Of a stretch of 21,337 bases of DNA, positions 9,106 to 16,496 are shown piece after piece. Position numbers and translations under genes: made by a program. The stretch comes from Flavobacteriaceae bacterium (lineage in GTDB: Bacteria > Bacteroidota > Bacteroidia > Flavobacteriales > Flavobacteriaceae), in the NCBI GenBank assembly GCA_029247985.1, contig JAQWKF010000094.1, positions 1 through 21,337 of the forward strand, given 5' to 3'. Below the pieces are notes generated by a model, which saw only the letters and a program-made list of their open reading frames with translations, was not told the origin of the DNA and made no database searches. Position 1 is the stretch's first letter. Each line of letters opens with the position of its first letter.

Positions 9106-11090
9106 GATAGGGTTAGTGTTACTTTTTTCGTTTTACCAAGAGTTGCGCCTGGTCGGTGCGATTGCCGCTTTACCTTACCCTTCCCTTGAAGCATTACCTC
9201 GATACCCAAACTTTCAAGGACTGTCACTGCATCCATGGCTGGCCATCCACGCAGGTCAGGCATTTTTTCAAGATCGTGTGCATTGGTAATGTCTGGTTTT
9301 GGCGCTATTAGGGCAGCAACTTTATTTAAGTCTAGCGTGGTGTGTTCTGGTATATCATGAATAACGGCCTCGGCGATTTGCTTAACCACTGGTGCAGCAA
9401 CTACGTTCCCGTAATAACCAATCTTTTTGTTGGGCTTATGCACCACAACTATACAAGAGTACGTAGGATTGTGTGCAGGAAAATAACCCACAAAACTAGC
9501 AACGTACTTGACATCATCAGTTGTATAATCAATTTGACAGGTTCCTGTTTTACCAGCAATGGCTAACTTTTCATCATAAATATTATGAGCGGTTCCCCAT
9601 TTATTTTTCACCACGCCTTCCATAAGATGTTGCAGCTTACCAAGTGTTTCTTGCGAGCAAATGGCCGGATTGATTACCTGCTTTGGAAAAGATTTGACAT
9701 TTTTACCATCAAGTGTTTTTACTGCCGAAACAAAGCGGGGCATCACCAATTCACCATTGTTTGCAACGGCATTGTAGTAGCTCAAAGTTTGAAGTGGTGT
9801 AAGCATTACGCCATAACCAAAAGCCATCCACGGCAGGTCTAAACCATCCCAATCGGCATCTTTGGGATGCGGTATTTTGGGTGTGCCCTCGCCTGAGATA
9901 GCCACACCCAAAGGTTTGTTCAGTCCTATGGCCATCAGCCTGTCTGTGAACTGTGAGGGGTTCTCTTTATAGTTTTCGTAAATCAGTTTTACAACTCCAG
10001 TATTGGACGAGCTTTCAAAAACCCTACTGGCTGGAATGACACCATAGCCACCACGCTTGGAATCTCTTACGTGATATTTTCCATAAAATGTAAGCTTTCC
10101 TTTTTGGGTGTCTACCATGGTCGTGGTGTCTATAACCTTATCTTCAAAGGCAGCCATCATGGAAAACAACTTAAAGGTAGAACCTGGCTCGTGAGCCTCT
10201 CCAACTGCGTAATTCAATTTTTCATAATACTTATTCCCGTCCGTTCTGCCTAGGTTAGCAATTGCTTTTACAGCGCCCGTTTTGGTTTCCATTACCACAA
10301 CAGTTCCATGCTCTGCTTCATACTTTTCTAAAGAGGCAAGCAAGGCGTGGTGAGCAACATCTTGTAAGTTGGTGTCTATTGTAGACCAAACATCTAAACC
10401 GTCAATGGGTTCTTGTTGATATTCGTTTGTAAGTGGTTTCCACTGTTGTTTGGCAATGCGTTGTCGCAATTGACGCCCAGGCTGACCGCGCAAGGTGACA
10501 CCATAAGCCCCCTCAAGCCCCACTTTGATATACGTACCATCTGGCTTCTTTTGTTCATAGCCTAAGGTGCGTTCAGCGATTTTACCAAGAGGAAGATCGC
10601 GCACAAATTTGCGCTCAACGATCAAACCACCTCGAATACCACCCAAGCGAAACATAGGAAATGACTTGATGCGCTGATAATCATCAAACGGCAAACGACG
10701 TCCAATAAGCTGGTATCTGTTTTTATTTTTACGCGCTTTCACCAACAAGTTGCGGTAATATTGCTGTGGCTTTTCAAACAAAGCCGCAAGTGAATCGCTT
10801 AAAGCGTCTACGTTATTATCAAATACACGCTGGCTTACAGTAACCGCATCAAAGTGGATGGAATATTTTGAAACAGATGTCGCCAATAAGCTACCATCGT
10901 CAGCATAAATATTTCCCCTCACGGGAACAATTTCAAAGTTTTTGATGCTGCGCTTTTCTGCCATTTCACGGTACTTATCCCCTTGATTTAGCTGTAATGA
11001 TACCAATCGATAACCCACGCTCACACCGAGTGTAAAAAGCACAAAAACAACCAAGTAGCTGCGAGACATCATGTTCTTTTGCTTACTCAT
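9102..11090 (-). CDS. ftsI: Septal class B penicillin-binding protein FtsI with C-terminal PASTA domain
   Basis: This is the septal D,D-transpeptidase that cross-links new peptidoglycan and partners FtsW. The 662-residue protein has a short cytoplasmic N terminus and one membrane anchor (about 11-32). A class B dimerisation domain follows, with the RGNIYADDGSLLA motif (58-70). The transpeptidase domain carries the three active-site motifs: STFK (Ser304-Lys307), SSN (about 361-363) and KTGT (514-517). A single PASTA domain occupies roughly 608-661, starting MPDLRGWPAMDA. The PASTA extension makes it longer than E. coli FtsI. The start overlaps the end of ftsL by 8 bp. In Bacteroidota this gene is often simply annotated as penicillin-binding protein. 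Confidence 0.95.
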   Translation of the reverse strand: MSKQKNMMSRSYLVVFVLFTLGVSVGYRLVSLQLNQGDKYREMAEKRSIKNFEIVPVRGNIYADDGSLLATSVSKYSIHFDAVTVSQRVFDNNVDALSDSLAALFEKPQQYYRNLLVKARKNKNRYQLIGRRLPFDDYQRIKSFPMFRLGGIRGGLIVERKFVRDLPLGKIAERTLGYEQKKPDGTYIKVGLEGAYGVTLRGQPGRQLRQRIAKQQWKPLTNEYQQEPIDGLDVWSTIDTNLQDVAHHALLASLEKYEAEHGTVVVMETKTGAVKAIANLGRTDGNKYYEKLNYAVGEAHEPGSTFKLFSMMAAFEDKVIDTTTMVDTQKGKLTFYGKYHVRDSKRGGYGVIPASRVFESSSNTGVVKLIYENYKENPSQFTDRLMAIGLNKPLGVAISGEGTPKIPHPKDADWDGLDLPWMAFGYGVMLTPLQTLSYYNAVANNGELVMPRFVSAVKTLDGKNVKSFPKQVINPAICSQETLGKLQHLMEGVVKNKWGTAHNIYDEKLAIAGKTGTCQIDYTTDDVKYVASFVGYFPAHNPTYSCIVVVHKPNKKIGYYGNVVAAPVVKQIAEAVIHDIPEHTTLDLNKVAALIAPKPDITNAHDLEKMPDLRGWPAMDAVTVLESLGIEVMLQGKGKVKRQSHRPGATLGKTKKVTLTLS

Positions 11091-11400
11091 TCGATTGAAT
11101 TATGATTTTTATTGGTGCTTTATCCGGCGGGAAAACGCCTTGATTTTTTAGAGCGTGTGCCAACTGAGTTTCCATCCTTTTGTGCATTACTTTTTCACGA
11201 ACCGAAACAAACTCGCTACGAACAGCTTGTAATTCTTTGTTTGTTTGCGCAATTTGCACCACTTTTTGATCTACTTGATGGGAAGCAGTAATCATCAGTC
11301 CTGCTAGAAAAAAAACAAAGAGGATAAATCGCCAGTTTTTTGATGCGCCCTCTTGCACCAAAAATGTTCCTTTAAGCAGATTTAAAATTCCTGTTTTCAT
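11083..11400 (-). CDS. ftsL: FtsL-like cell division protein
   Basis: A 105-residue bitopic protein: about 23 cytoplasmic residues, one membrane segment (about 24-41, FILFVFFLAGLMITAS), then a helical, probably coiled-coil stretch (QVDQKVVQIAQTNKELQAV and onward). A proline-containing tail ends it. Size, topology and position between rsmH and ftsI are those of FtsL, the partner of FtsQ/DivIC that regulates FtsWI. Sequence identity between FtsL families is too low to rely on; the name is from context and topology. It overlaps rsmH by 4 bp upstream and ftsI by 8 bp downstream. The ftsI part of that overlap, ATGAGTAA, contains both signals. Confidence 0.85.
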   Translation of the reverse strand: MKTGILNLLKGTFLVQEGASKNWRFILFVFFLAGLMITASHQVDQKVVQIAQTNKELQAVRSEFVSVREKVMHKRMETQLAHALKNQGVFPPDKAPIKIIIQSNE

Positions 11401-12296
11401 AAGCGTTGCGCTATCCGCAATTTTGCACTTCGTGCCCTGTTGTTTTGTTTAATCTCCTCTTGATCGGGAACCACCAAACCACCACATTTTTTAAAATACA
11501 ATGTGGGATTTCCAAAGTCATCCTTTTCTGGTTCACTGTCAAAATTTCCGTTTTGAATATACCTTTTAACCATTCTGTCTTCAAGAGAATGGTAGCTGAT
11601 CACACTCAATCTCCCACCCGACCTTAATACATCTTTGGACTGAGTTAAAAAAGATTGTAATACTTCTATTTCCTTGTTGACTTCCATCCGTAGGGCCTGG
11701 TAAATCTTGGCTAAAACCTTGTGCTCATTCCCTTTGGGTAGCACGTGATGCAATACTTCGTTAAGCTGCATGGTTGTTGCAATTTCATCTGGTCTTTTCT
11801 GCACTATGAGTTGAGCAATTTTTTTTGCATTTCGCAGCTCTCCATATGCAAAAAGCAAATCTGCCAGTGCTGCTTCGCTATACGTATTAACAATTTGTTT
11901 TGCCGTAAGCGCTTGATGTTGGTTCATACGCATATCTAGTGGCCCATCAAATCGAATGGAAAAACCACGGTCTGGTGTATCAAACTGATGTGAAGAAACA
12001 CCCAGGTCAGCAAGAATTCCATCTACTTTATCAATTTTATGAAATTTCATAAAGCGCTTTAAATAGCCAAAGTTTTGTGGAATGAGAGTAAAGCGACTGT
12101 CGTCTATGGCGTTGCGCTGTGCATCTTCATCTTGATCAAAAGCAAACAATTTACTTTCGTCATCCATGATGTTTAAGATTTCCTGGGAGTGACCACCACC
12201 GCCGAAAGTTGCGTCTACATAAACCGAAGCAGGATGAATATTTAATCCTGAGACAGACGCAGCAAGCAAAACCGGGCTATGATACATCGTCTCCAT
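11397..12296 (-). CDS. rsmH: 16S rRNA (cytosine(1402)-N(4))-methyltransferase RsmH (MraW)
   Basis: RsmH methylates N4 of C1402 in 16S rRNA using S-adenosylmethionine and is the regular second gene of dcw clusters. The 299-residue protein starts near the conserved YHSPVLL and has the SAM-binding loop DATFGGGGHS (28-37). DGILADLGVSSHQFD and the catalytic-domain segment SYHSLEDRMVKRY follow, and it ends in the family's basic NNRARSAKLRIA tail. The chosen ATG at 12296 overlaps mraZ by 20 bp. An alternative ATG at 12287 (three codons in) would reduce the overlap to 11 bp and also fits the family N terminus. Confidence 0.96.
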   Translation of the reverse strand: METMYHSPVLLAASVSGLNIHPASVYVDATFGGGGHSQEILNIMDDESKLFAFDQDEDAQRNAIDDSRFTLIPQNFGYLKRFMKFHKIDKVDGILADLGVSSHQFDTPDRGFSIRFDGPLDMRMNQHQALTAKQIVNTYSEAALADLLFAYGELRNAKKIAQLIVQKRPDEIATTMQLNEVLHHVLPKGNEHKVLAKIYQALRMEVNKEIEVLQSFLTQSKDVLRSGGRLSVISYHSLEDRMVKRYIQNGNFDSEPEKDDFGNPTLYFKKCGGLVVPDQEEIKQNNRARSAKLRIAQRL

Positions 12297-12741
12297 CGTC
12301 TCCCATTACTTCCTCTGCCAAGGCAGCAAAATCAACAGCTGCTTCGTCAATTGCTTTTTCATAGTGATCTTTGTCCCATATCTCTATGATATTAACTGCG
12401 GCCGAGAGCACGACTGTTTTCTCTATTCCTGCAAATTGTGCTAAATCACGTGGAATAAGCAGCCTATCCGTGGCATCGAGCGCTACAATCTTAACTCCCG
12501 CCGTAAAACGCCGTATAAAATCGTTATTCTTTTTCTTAAACCTGTTGAGGTTGTTCACCTTAGCCATTAAGGCATTCCATTCTTTTAACGAATACAACTC
12601 TAGGCATGGCTGAAAAACAGCGCGCTTGACCACGAAAGCCTCTTGACGGGCTCCAGCCAACTGCTTGGAAAGGACTGTAGGGATTTTAACCCGCCCTTTA
12701 GGATCTGCTTTACACTGATATGTTCCAATTAAATGCGACAA
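12277..12741 (-). CDS. mraZ: Transcriptional regulator MraZ (TTG start)
   Basis: MraZ is a ring-forming AbrB-like DNA-binding protein that represses the dcw operon from repeats in its own promoter. The 154-residue product holds the two tandem SpoVT/AbrB-type half-domains. The first has IGTYQCKADPKGRVKIP with the DxxxR motif at residues 13-17; the second has VALDATDRLLIPRDL with DxxxR at 89-93. The usual Gly before the Arg is Asp in the second copy. The start codon is TTG at 12741. An in-frame TGA lies about ten codons upstream with no ATG or GTG between, and the family N terminus begins only three or four residues before IGTYQ, so TTG is the best start. It is the first gene of the operon. Confidence 0.93.
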   Translation of the reverse strand: MSHLIGTYQCKADPKGRVKIPTVLSKQLAGARQEAFVVKRAVFQPCLELYSLKEWNALMAKVNNLNRFKKKNNDFIRRFTAGVKIVALDATDRLLIPRDLAQFAGIEKTVVLSAAVNIIEIWDKDHYEKAIDEAAVDFAALAEEVMGDDGDDVS

Positions 12742-12772
12742 AGTCTTTGGTTTTTTACCCTCAGGTATGAGT

Positions 12773-12780
12773 CAAAATTA
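12773..12780 (-). promoter_or_regulatory. mraZ/dcw operon promoter, -7 box
   Basis: TAATTTTG on the minus strand is a full match to the Bacteroidota -7 consensus TAnnTTTG. It lies 31 nt upstream of the TTG start codon, giving a leader of roughly 25 nt. I find no TTG or TTTG at the usual distance upstream; that place is taken by the MraZ repeats. The transcription start has not been mapped; this is motif evidence only. Confidence 0.6.
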
Positions 12781-12789
12781 CATATAATT

Positions 12790-12835
12790 TCCCACATTTT
12801 ACCACATTTTACCACTTTGTTAATAAGTTATACCA
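12790..12835 (-). promoter_or_regulatory. Candidate MraZ operator (direct repeats)
   Basis: Read on the minus strand, three pentamers sit exactly 10 bp apart: TGGTA (12814-12810), TGGTA (12804-12800) and TGGGA (12794-12790), each separated by the same 5-nt spacer AAATG. A fourth TGGTA lies at 12835-12831, 21 bp from the next one, so about two helical turns away. Known MraZ operators in E. coli are TGGGR-type repeats with 5-nt spacers, so spacing and sequence both fit. The array lies upstream of and against the candidate mraZ -7 box, covering the -33 region, so binding should block the promoter. Confidence 0.85.
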
Positions 12836-12934
12836 CATTACAATAAGCAGAAGCTACTACTCTTAAAATCAGTATATTAAAAGTAACATGCTTTATGAAA
12901 AGTAAAGGAATTAGCAAATGAGGCATTTCACAAG

Positions 12935-12959
12935 CAAGCAAATTAATGACATTTGCTTG
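12935..12959. repeat. Perfect 9-bp inverted repeat in the divergent control region
   Basis: CAAGCAAAT (12935-12943), a 7-nt spacer, then ATTTGCTTG (12951-12959). It overlaps the TTTG -33 element of the hydrolase promoter. The core GCAAAT occurs twice more nearby, at 12914-12919 and, inverted, at 12966-12971. Both flanking genes diverge from here, so a transcription terminator is not expected; a protein-binding site is the simpler reading. Confidence 0.5.
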
Positions 12960-12980
12960 GGGTTTATTTGCCTATATTTG
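12952..12980 (+). promoter_or_regulatory. Promoter of the hydrolase-engB pair
   Basis: TTTG at 12952-12955, a 17-nt spacer, then TATATTTG at 12973-12980. This is a full match to the Bacteroidota promoter form (TTTG/TTG, spacer about 17-23, TAnnTTTG). The ATG of the hydrolase follows 16 nt after the box, so the leader is short. Confidence 0.7.
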
Positions 12981-12996
12981 TAACTGATTTGACAAC

Positions 12997-13761
12997 ATGC
13001 ACAATTCTCTAAAAGTATCTGGGTCCTACACGTATTATCAAAAGGGTGAAGGAACCCCGCTTATTATTCTTCATGGTTTAATGGGAGGATTGAGTAATTT
13101 CGACGGCGTTGCGGCGCATTTCTCAACCGCTGGATACAAGGTGATTATTCCAGAATTGCCATTGTATGATTTGCCATTGTTAAAGACTAATGTAAAGCAA
13201 TTTGCAATATTTCTTCGTGATTTTATCACCCACATGGGTGAAGAAAAAGTAATCTTGATAGGGAATTCACTGGGTGGGCACATTGGTCTGCTACACACGA
13301 ATCTTTTTCCTGAAAAGGTCAAAGGACTGGTCATTACGGGAAGCTCGGGCTTGTATGAAAATGCCATGGGAGAAAGTTATCCAAAGCGTGAAGATTACGA
13401 ATACATCAAAAAGAAAACACAAGACGTGTTTTACGATCCGATTATTGCTTCCAAAGAGGTTGTAGATGACGTGTTTGAGACTGTTAATGACAGAAAAAAA
13501 CTTATCAAAATCTTAACGATTGCCAAAAGTGCTATTCGCCACAACATGGCTAAAGATTTGCCAAACATCAAAGTACCTACGGGTATTATTTGGGGTAAGC
13601 AAGATGCGGTTACACCTCCAAACGTTGGAGAAGAATTCCACAGACTTCTTCCCGATTCTACTTTATATTGGATTGACAAATGTGGACACGCGCCCATGAT
13701 GGAGCACCCTGACACGTTTAATTCTATTTTGTCAACCTGGCTAAGCGATAATAATTTGTAA
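12997..13761 (+). CDS. Alpha/beta hydrolase of unknown substrate
   Basis: A 254-residue cytoplasmic hydrolase with no signal peptide. The oxyanion-hole motif HGLMGG lies at 26-31 and the nucleophile elbow GNSLGG at 89-94 (Ser91). The acid is in WGKQDAVTP (Asp203) and the catalytic His in CGHAPMMEHP (His231), so the triad is complete. The family covers esterases, lactonases, thioesterases and MenH-like enzymes, and the sequence alone does not decide the substrate. It ends 2 bp before engB, so the two are probably one transcript from the promoter just upstream. Being next to EngB does not by itself suggest a function. Confidence 0.9.
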   Translation: MHNSLKVSGSYTYYQKGEGTPLIILHGLMGGLSNFDGVAAHFSTAGYKVIIPELPLYDLPLLKTNVKQFAIFLRDFITHMGEEKVILIGNSLGGHIGLLHTNLFPEKVKGLVITGSSGLYENAMGESYPKREDYEYIKKKTQDVFYDPIIASKEVVDDVFETVNDRKKLIKILTIAKSAIRHNMAKDLPNIKVPTGIIWGKQDAVTPPNVGEEFHRLLPDSTLYWIDKCGHAPMMEHPDTFNSILSTWLSDNNL

Positions 13762-13763
13762 TC

Positions 13764-14354
13764 ATGCGTGTTAAAAGCGCGGCTTTTGTTGTTAGTAATG
13801 CTAAAGTGTCCGATTGCCCAAAATCGTCATTGCCTGAATTTGCATTCATAGGCAGGTCAAATGTTGGAAAATCCTCTTTAATCAACATGCTTACAGACCG
13901 GAAACAGCTTGCCAAAACATCTGGAAAGCCTGGGAAAACCCAACTCATCAATCACTTTTTAATCAATAAAAATTGGCACCTTGTTGATTTACCTGGATAT
14001 GGTTATGCTCGTGTTTCAAAAAAAACCAAAAAGGAATTTCAAAGCTACATCACCTCCTATTTTTTGGAACGCAAACAACTCATTAGCGCTTTTGTGTTGA
14101 TTGACATTAGGCACGAACCCCAAGCCATAGATATGGAATTTATGGAGTGGATGGGGACTCAACAGATTCCCTTTTCCATCATATTTACGAAAGCAGATAA
14201 ATTGTCTGAAAAAAAGATTGACCTGGCGGTAAGCGCCTATTTGAACACCATGCTTGAGGGTGTTTGGGCAGAAACACCGCCGCATTTTATCACATCTGCC
14301 ACATCTAGCCAAGGCAAAGAGGCAGTGCTGGCATACGTAGGGTCGCTACTTTAA
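13764..14354 (+). CDS. engB: Ribosome-biogenesis GTPase EngB (YsxC/YihA)
   Basis: A 196-residue TRAFAC-class GTPase involved in large ribosomal subunit assembly. G-motifs in order: G1 GRSNVGKSS (30-38), G2 region around GKTQLINHF (Thr59), G3 DLPGYG (75-80), G4 TKAD (142-145) and G5 TSATSSQG near the C terminus. FAFIGRSNVGKSSLIN and the DLPGYGYA form are typical of the EngB branch, as is the short length with little beyond the G domain. The stop overlaps the stop of gldC on the other strand by 4 bp in a shared TTAA. Confidence 0.96.
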   Translation: MRVKSAAFVVSNAKVSDCPKSSLPEFAFIGRSNVGKSSLINMLTDRKQLAKTSGKPGKTQLINHFLINKNWHLVDLPGYGYARVSKKTKKEFQSYITSYFLERKQLISAFVLIDIRHEPQAIDMEFMEWMGTQQIPFSIIFTKADKLSEKKIDLAVSAYLNTMLEGVWAETPPHFITSATSSQGKEAVLAYVGSLL

Positions 14355-14695
14355 TTTCCCTTTTTTACGTCCTTAAGATTTCGCTCACTGGCGAAAAAAT
14401 CACAAAACTGTTGCATGGCTTCTCCCATTTGTGCATCTTCGGTTGCTTTAAGGTAGGACGCACGAATGCCAATCAATGTTTGATGCACAAAAACCTGCAT
14501 TTGATCTACCGGCATTTCTTTTGACCACAGGTCAATACGTGCACTTTCCTGTGTATCCTTATCCCAAGTACTTAAGAAAAAGGCTTCCATAGACTGTTCT
14601 TTGACACCTCCATCTGGTGCGGACCATTCCATGGCTTCGGGGGTGTTATTTTCATCTAAAGTGACGGTCAAGGTAATTTGTGTTTTTCGTTTCAT
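14351..14695 (-). CDS. gldC: Gliding motility protein GldC
   Basis: A 114-residue soluble protein matching the GldC family of Bacteroidota. I recognise the run LTVTLDENNTPEAMEWSAPD, the central IDLWSKEMPVDQM followed by FVHQTL, and the C-terminal QQFCDFFA. In Flavobacterium johnsoniae GldC supports gliding efficiency, but its biochemical role is unknown. It follows gldB by a single base and converges on engB. The family also occurs in non-gliding relatives, so its presence does not prove motility. Confidence 0.9.
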   Translation of the reverse strand: MKRKTQITLTVTLDENNTPEAMEWSAPDGGVKEQSMEAFFLSTWDKDTQESARIDLWSKEMPVDQMQVFVHQTLIGIRASYLKATEDAQMGEAMQQFCDFFASERNLKDVKKGN

Positions 14696-14696
14696 C

Positions 14697-15683
14697 TTAA
14701 GGATTGTATCTTGATTTTTTTAAAATTTCTTGGGGCGAGGCAGCAAGTATTTCTTTTAAGCTTTCTCCTGTTCGCTTTTGATATTTTTTTAGCATTTGAT
14801 AGCCTACCCATTGCCCTATCCTGCCAGGTGAATCCACATCCAAATAAGAATAAAATTTACTATATGGACTAGATAGTAAAAAACGAAAGCGCAAGCTTTC
14901 ATCCGTGGAAAATAAAAGTTCGTTATCGATAAAATAGCGCCAAACTTCTGCCTCGTGTGTGTTCGCCCACTCCCATTGCGTTGCTGTGTATTGGATATGC
15001 TGATAGTTTTCTAGCTCAGGAGCCAAATAATCATGAAGTAACAGGCGCTTACCGTGCTGTACTATTAGATCCAAAAAAGTTCTACCACTTGGTGCAGGAA
15101 CAAATCTTGGCGCAAGCGCATCGATGATTTCAGACTCCAAATGGTGTAGTGTAAGTTTGTTTCTGATGTAAACAGGAATACCATCATACATTGGGTGTTC
15201 TACACCCAAATACGTGTCTATAGACAACAATAACATACTGTCTGCATCAACTGCTCGAAGTGAATAGTCAACATCTGTAAGCAAAGAAATGGCTTTTTGG
15301 GGTAGCTTTTCGTCTGGAAAATAATAGTGCGCATATTGAAGCACTCGTGTAACACGAGACTTCAAATGGCTCTTTGAGATAGATTTGGTTGCGTCAAACA
15401 ACTGCTGCTGAAGGGAATCGCTTCGTTTTTCAATCCACAAAGAGTCAGGCGTTTTATTAGGAAAAAAGAAAGGGAATTGAGCCTTAATATCTTCTAAAGG
15501 AGTGTCAAGATCACCAAAAAAAAGAGACTCAAAAGAGACATAATCCAAAGGAACTTCTTCTAGATCTGTAGCCCTTGGATGGGTTGTGGCATTACAAGAA
15601 ATTAAAAAATAAAAAACAACAACCCATAGCCCTTTTAAGTGCAGAAAAAATGATTTAATTTTACAGATGATGTTTAAACCCAT
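14697..15683 (-). CDS. gldB: Gliding motility lipoprotein GldB
   Basis: GldB is a membrane lipoprotein required for gliding in Flavobacterium. With the ATG at 15683 the product is 328 residues and begins with a basic stretch and a hydrophobic segment ending in LISC, giving a lipobox with Cys30. The mature part contains GldB-like features such as YVSFESLFFGDLD, then YAHYYFPDEKLP and the C-terminal WVGYQMLKKYQKRTGESLKEIL. The frame is open to an ATG at 15764, but that would run past the nadE start and place 27 extra residues before the signal peptide, so I reject it. gldC follows after 1 bp. The divergent gene nadE starts only 24 bp away. Confidence 0.88.
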   Translation of the reverse strand: MGLNIICKIKSFFLHLKGLWVVVFYFLISCNATTHPRATDLEEVPLDYVSFESLFFGDLDTPLEDIKAQFPFFFPNKTPDSLWIEKRSDSLQQQLFDATKSISKSHLKSRVTRVLQYAHYYFPDEKLPQKAISLLTDVDYSLRAVDADSMLLLSIDTYLGVEHPMYDGIPVYIRNKLTLHHLESEIIDALAPRFVPAPSGRTFLDLIVQHGKRLLLHDYLAPELENYQHIQYTATQWEWANTHEAEVWRYFIDNELLFSTDESLRFRFLLSSPYSKFYSYLDVDSPGRIGQWVGYQMLKKYQKRTGESLKEILAASPQEILKKSRYNP

Positions 15684-15690
15684 AATGGGT
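15678..15690. repeat. 13-bp palindrome at the gldB start, gldB/nadE divergent region
   Basis: ACCCAT-A-ATGGGT, a perfect palindrome with 6-bp arms, includes the gldB start codon. It lies between the gldB -7 box and the coding sequence. It may be an operator for the divergent pair, but 6-bp arms with a fixed spacer are expected by chance every few kilobases. Confidence 0.3.
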
Positions 15691-15691
15691 A

Positions 15692-15719
15692 TAAAGATAC
15701 AAATGCTATGAAGAACAAA
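15692..15719 (-). promoter_or_regulatory. Candidate gldB promoter
   Basis: On the minus strand TTTG (15719-15716), 16 nt, then TATCTTTA (15699-15692): seven of eight match TAnnTTTG. The box ends 8 nt before the gldB ATG, so the leader would be only a few nucleotides. The -33 element lies inside the first codons of nadE. The same box and spacing occur before the polyprenyl synthase gene, which raises my confidence. Confidence 0.5.
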
Positions 15720-16496
15720 GAAGTAATTAATCACATTGTAGATTGGCTTAAAAACTACGCACAAGACAACAAGATGAAGGGTTTTGTAGTGGGTATTTCT
15801 GGCGGAATAGATTCTGCGCTAACATCGACTTTGTGCGCTCAAACAGGACTTCCTGTCTTATGCTTGGAGATGCCCATAAAACAACAACAAAAACAGGTTG
15901 ATCGTGCGCAAGATCACATTAAGTGGTTGCACAAGAAGTATGCGAATATTTCGGATAAGCAAGTCAAGTTAGGCCCTGTTTTTGATGCGCTGTCCAAAGC
16001 TGTAGGAGCTGATGAGCAAAAAAATGAAGATTTATTATCACTTGCCAATACACGCTCAAGACTACGCATGGTAACACTTTATTATTTCGCTGCTTGCCAG
16101 CGTTACTTAGTTGCAGGAACAGGAAATAAAGTTGAAGATTTTGGTGTAGGCTTTTATACCAAATATGGAGACGGCGGGGTGGATTTAAGCCCAATTGCGG
16201 ACCTCTCAAAAACACAAGTACGCGCTTTAGCTAAAGAATTAGGTATTGATGAAGCTATCTTGACTGCACCTCCAACAGATGGACTCTGGGACGACGACAG
16301 AAATGATGAGGAACAATTAGGTGCCACGTATGAACAATTGGAATGGGCAATGAAGGAGCAACAAAACGGAAAAACTCCAACAGATTTTGTAGGAGAAAAC
16401 GCACGTGTTTTTAAGGTGTTTTTATCTCATCATAACGCGAACAAGCACAAAATGGAACCCATACCCATTTGCAACATTCCGGTACATCTACTCTAA
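15708..16496 (+). CDS. nadE: NAD+ synthase, ammonia-dependent type (NadE)
   Basis: NadE makes NAD+ from deamido-NAD+ (NaAD), ATP and ammonia, the last step of NAD synthesis. The 262-residue protein is a single synthetase domain with no glutaminase (nitrilase) domain, so ammonia is the expected nitrogen donor. It has the PP-loop SGGIDS (31-36). The middle carries GTGNKVEDFGVGFYTKYGDGG, then DLSPIADLSKTQV, then APPTDGLWDDDRNDEEQLG. The conserved basic/His region near the C terminus is HHNANKHK. Length fits the short form. It stands divergent from gldB and upstream of the regulator; no clear promoter of its own was found, although TAATTTTA at 15656-15663 inside gldB is a weak candidate. Confidence 0.94.
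   Translation: MKNKEVINHIVDWLKNYAQDNKMKGFVVGISGGIDSALTSTLCAQTGLPVLCLEMPIKQQQKQVDRAQDHIKWLHKKYANISDKQVKLGPVFDALSKAVGADEQKNEDLLSLANTRSRLRMVTLYYFAACQRYLVAGTGNKVEDFGVGFYTKYGDGGVDLSPIADLSKTQVRALAKELGIDEAILTAPPTDGLWDDDRNDEEQLGATYEQLEWAMKEQQNGKTPTDFVGENARVFKVFLSHHNANKHKMEPIPICNIPVHLL

Noticed and set aside
14379..14396. Hairpin TTTCGC-tcactg-GCGAAA near the end of gldC as a terminator of engB
   Set aside because: The stem is only 6 bp, the loop is 6 nt, and on the plus strand it is followed by A, not T.
15684..15764. Upstream extension of gldB to the ATG at 15764
   Set aside because: It would overlap the nadE start and put a second hydrophobic segment before the lipoprotein signal; the ATG at 15683 gives a normal lipoprotein.
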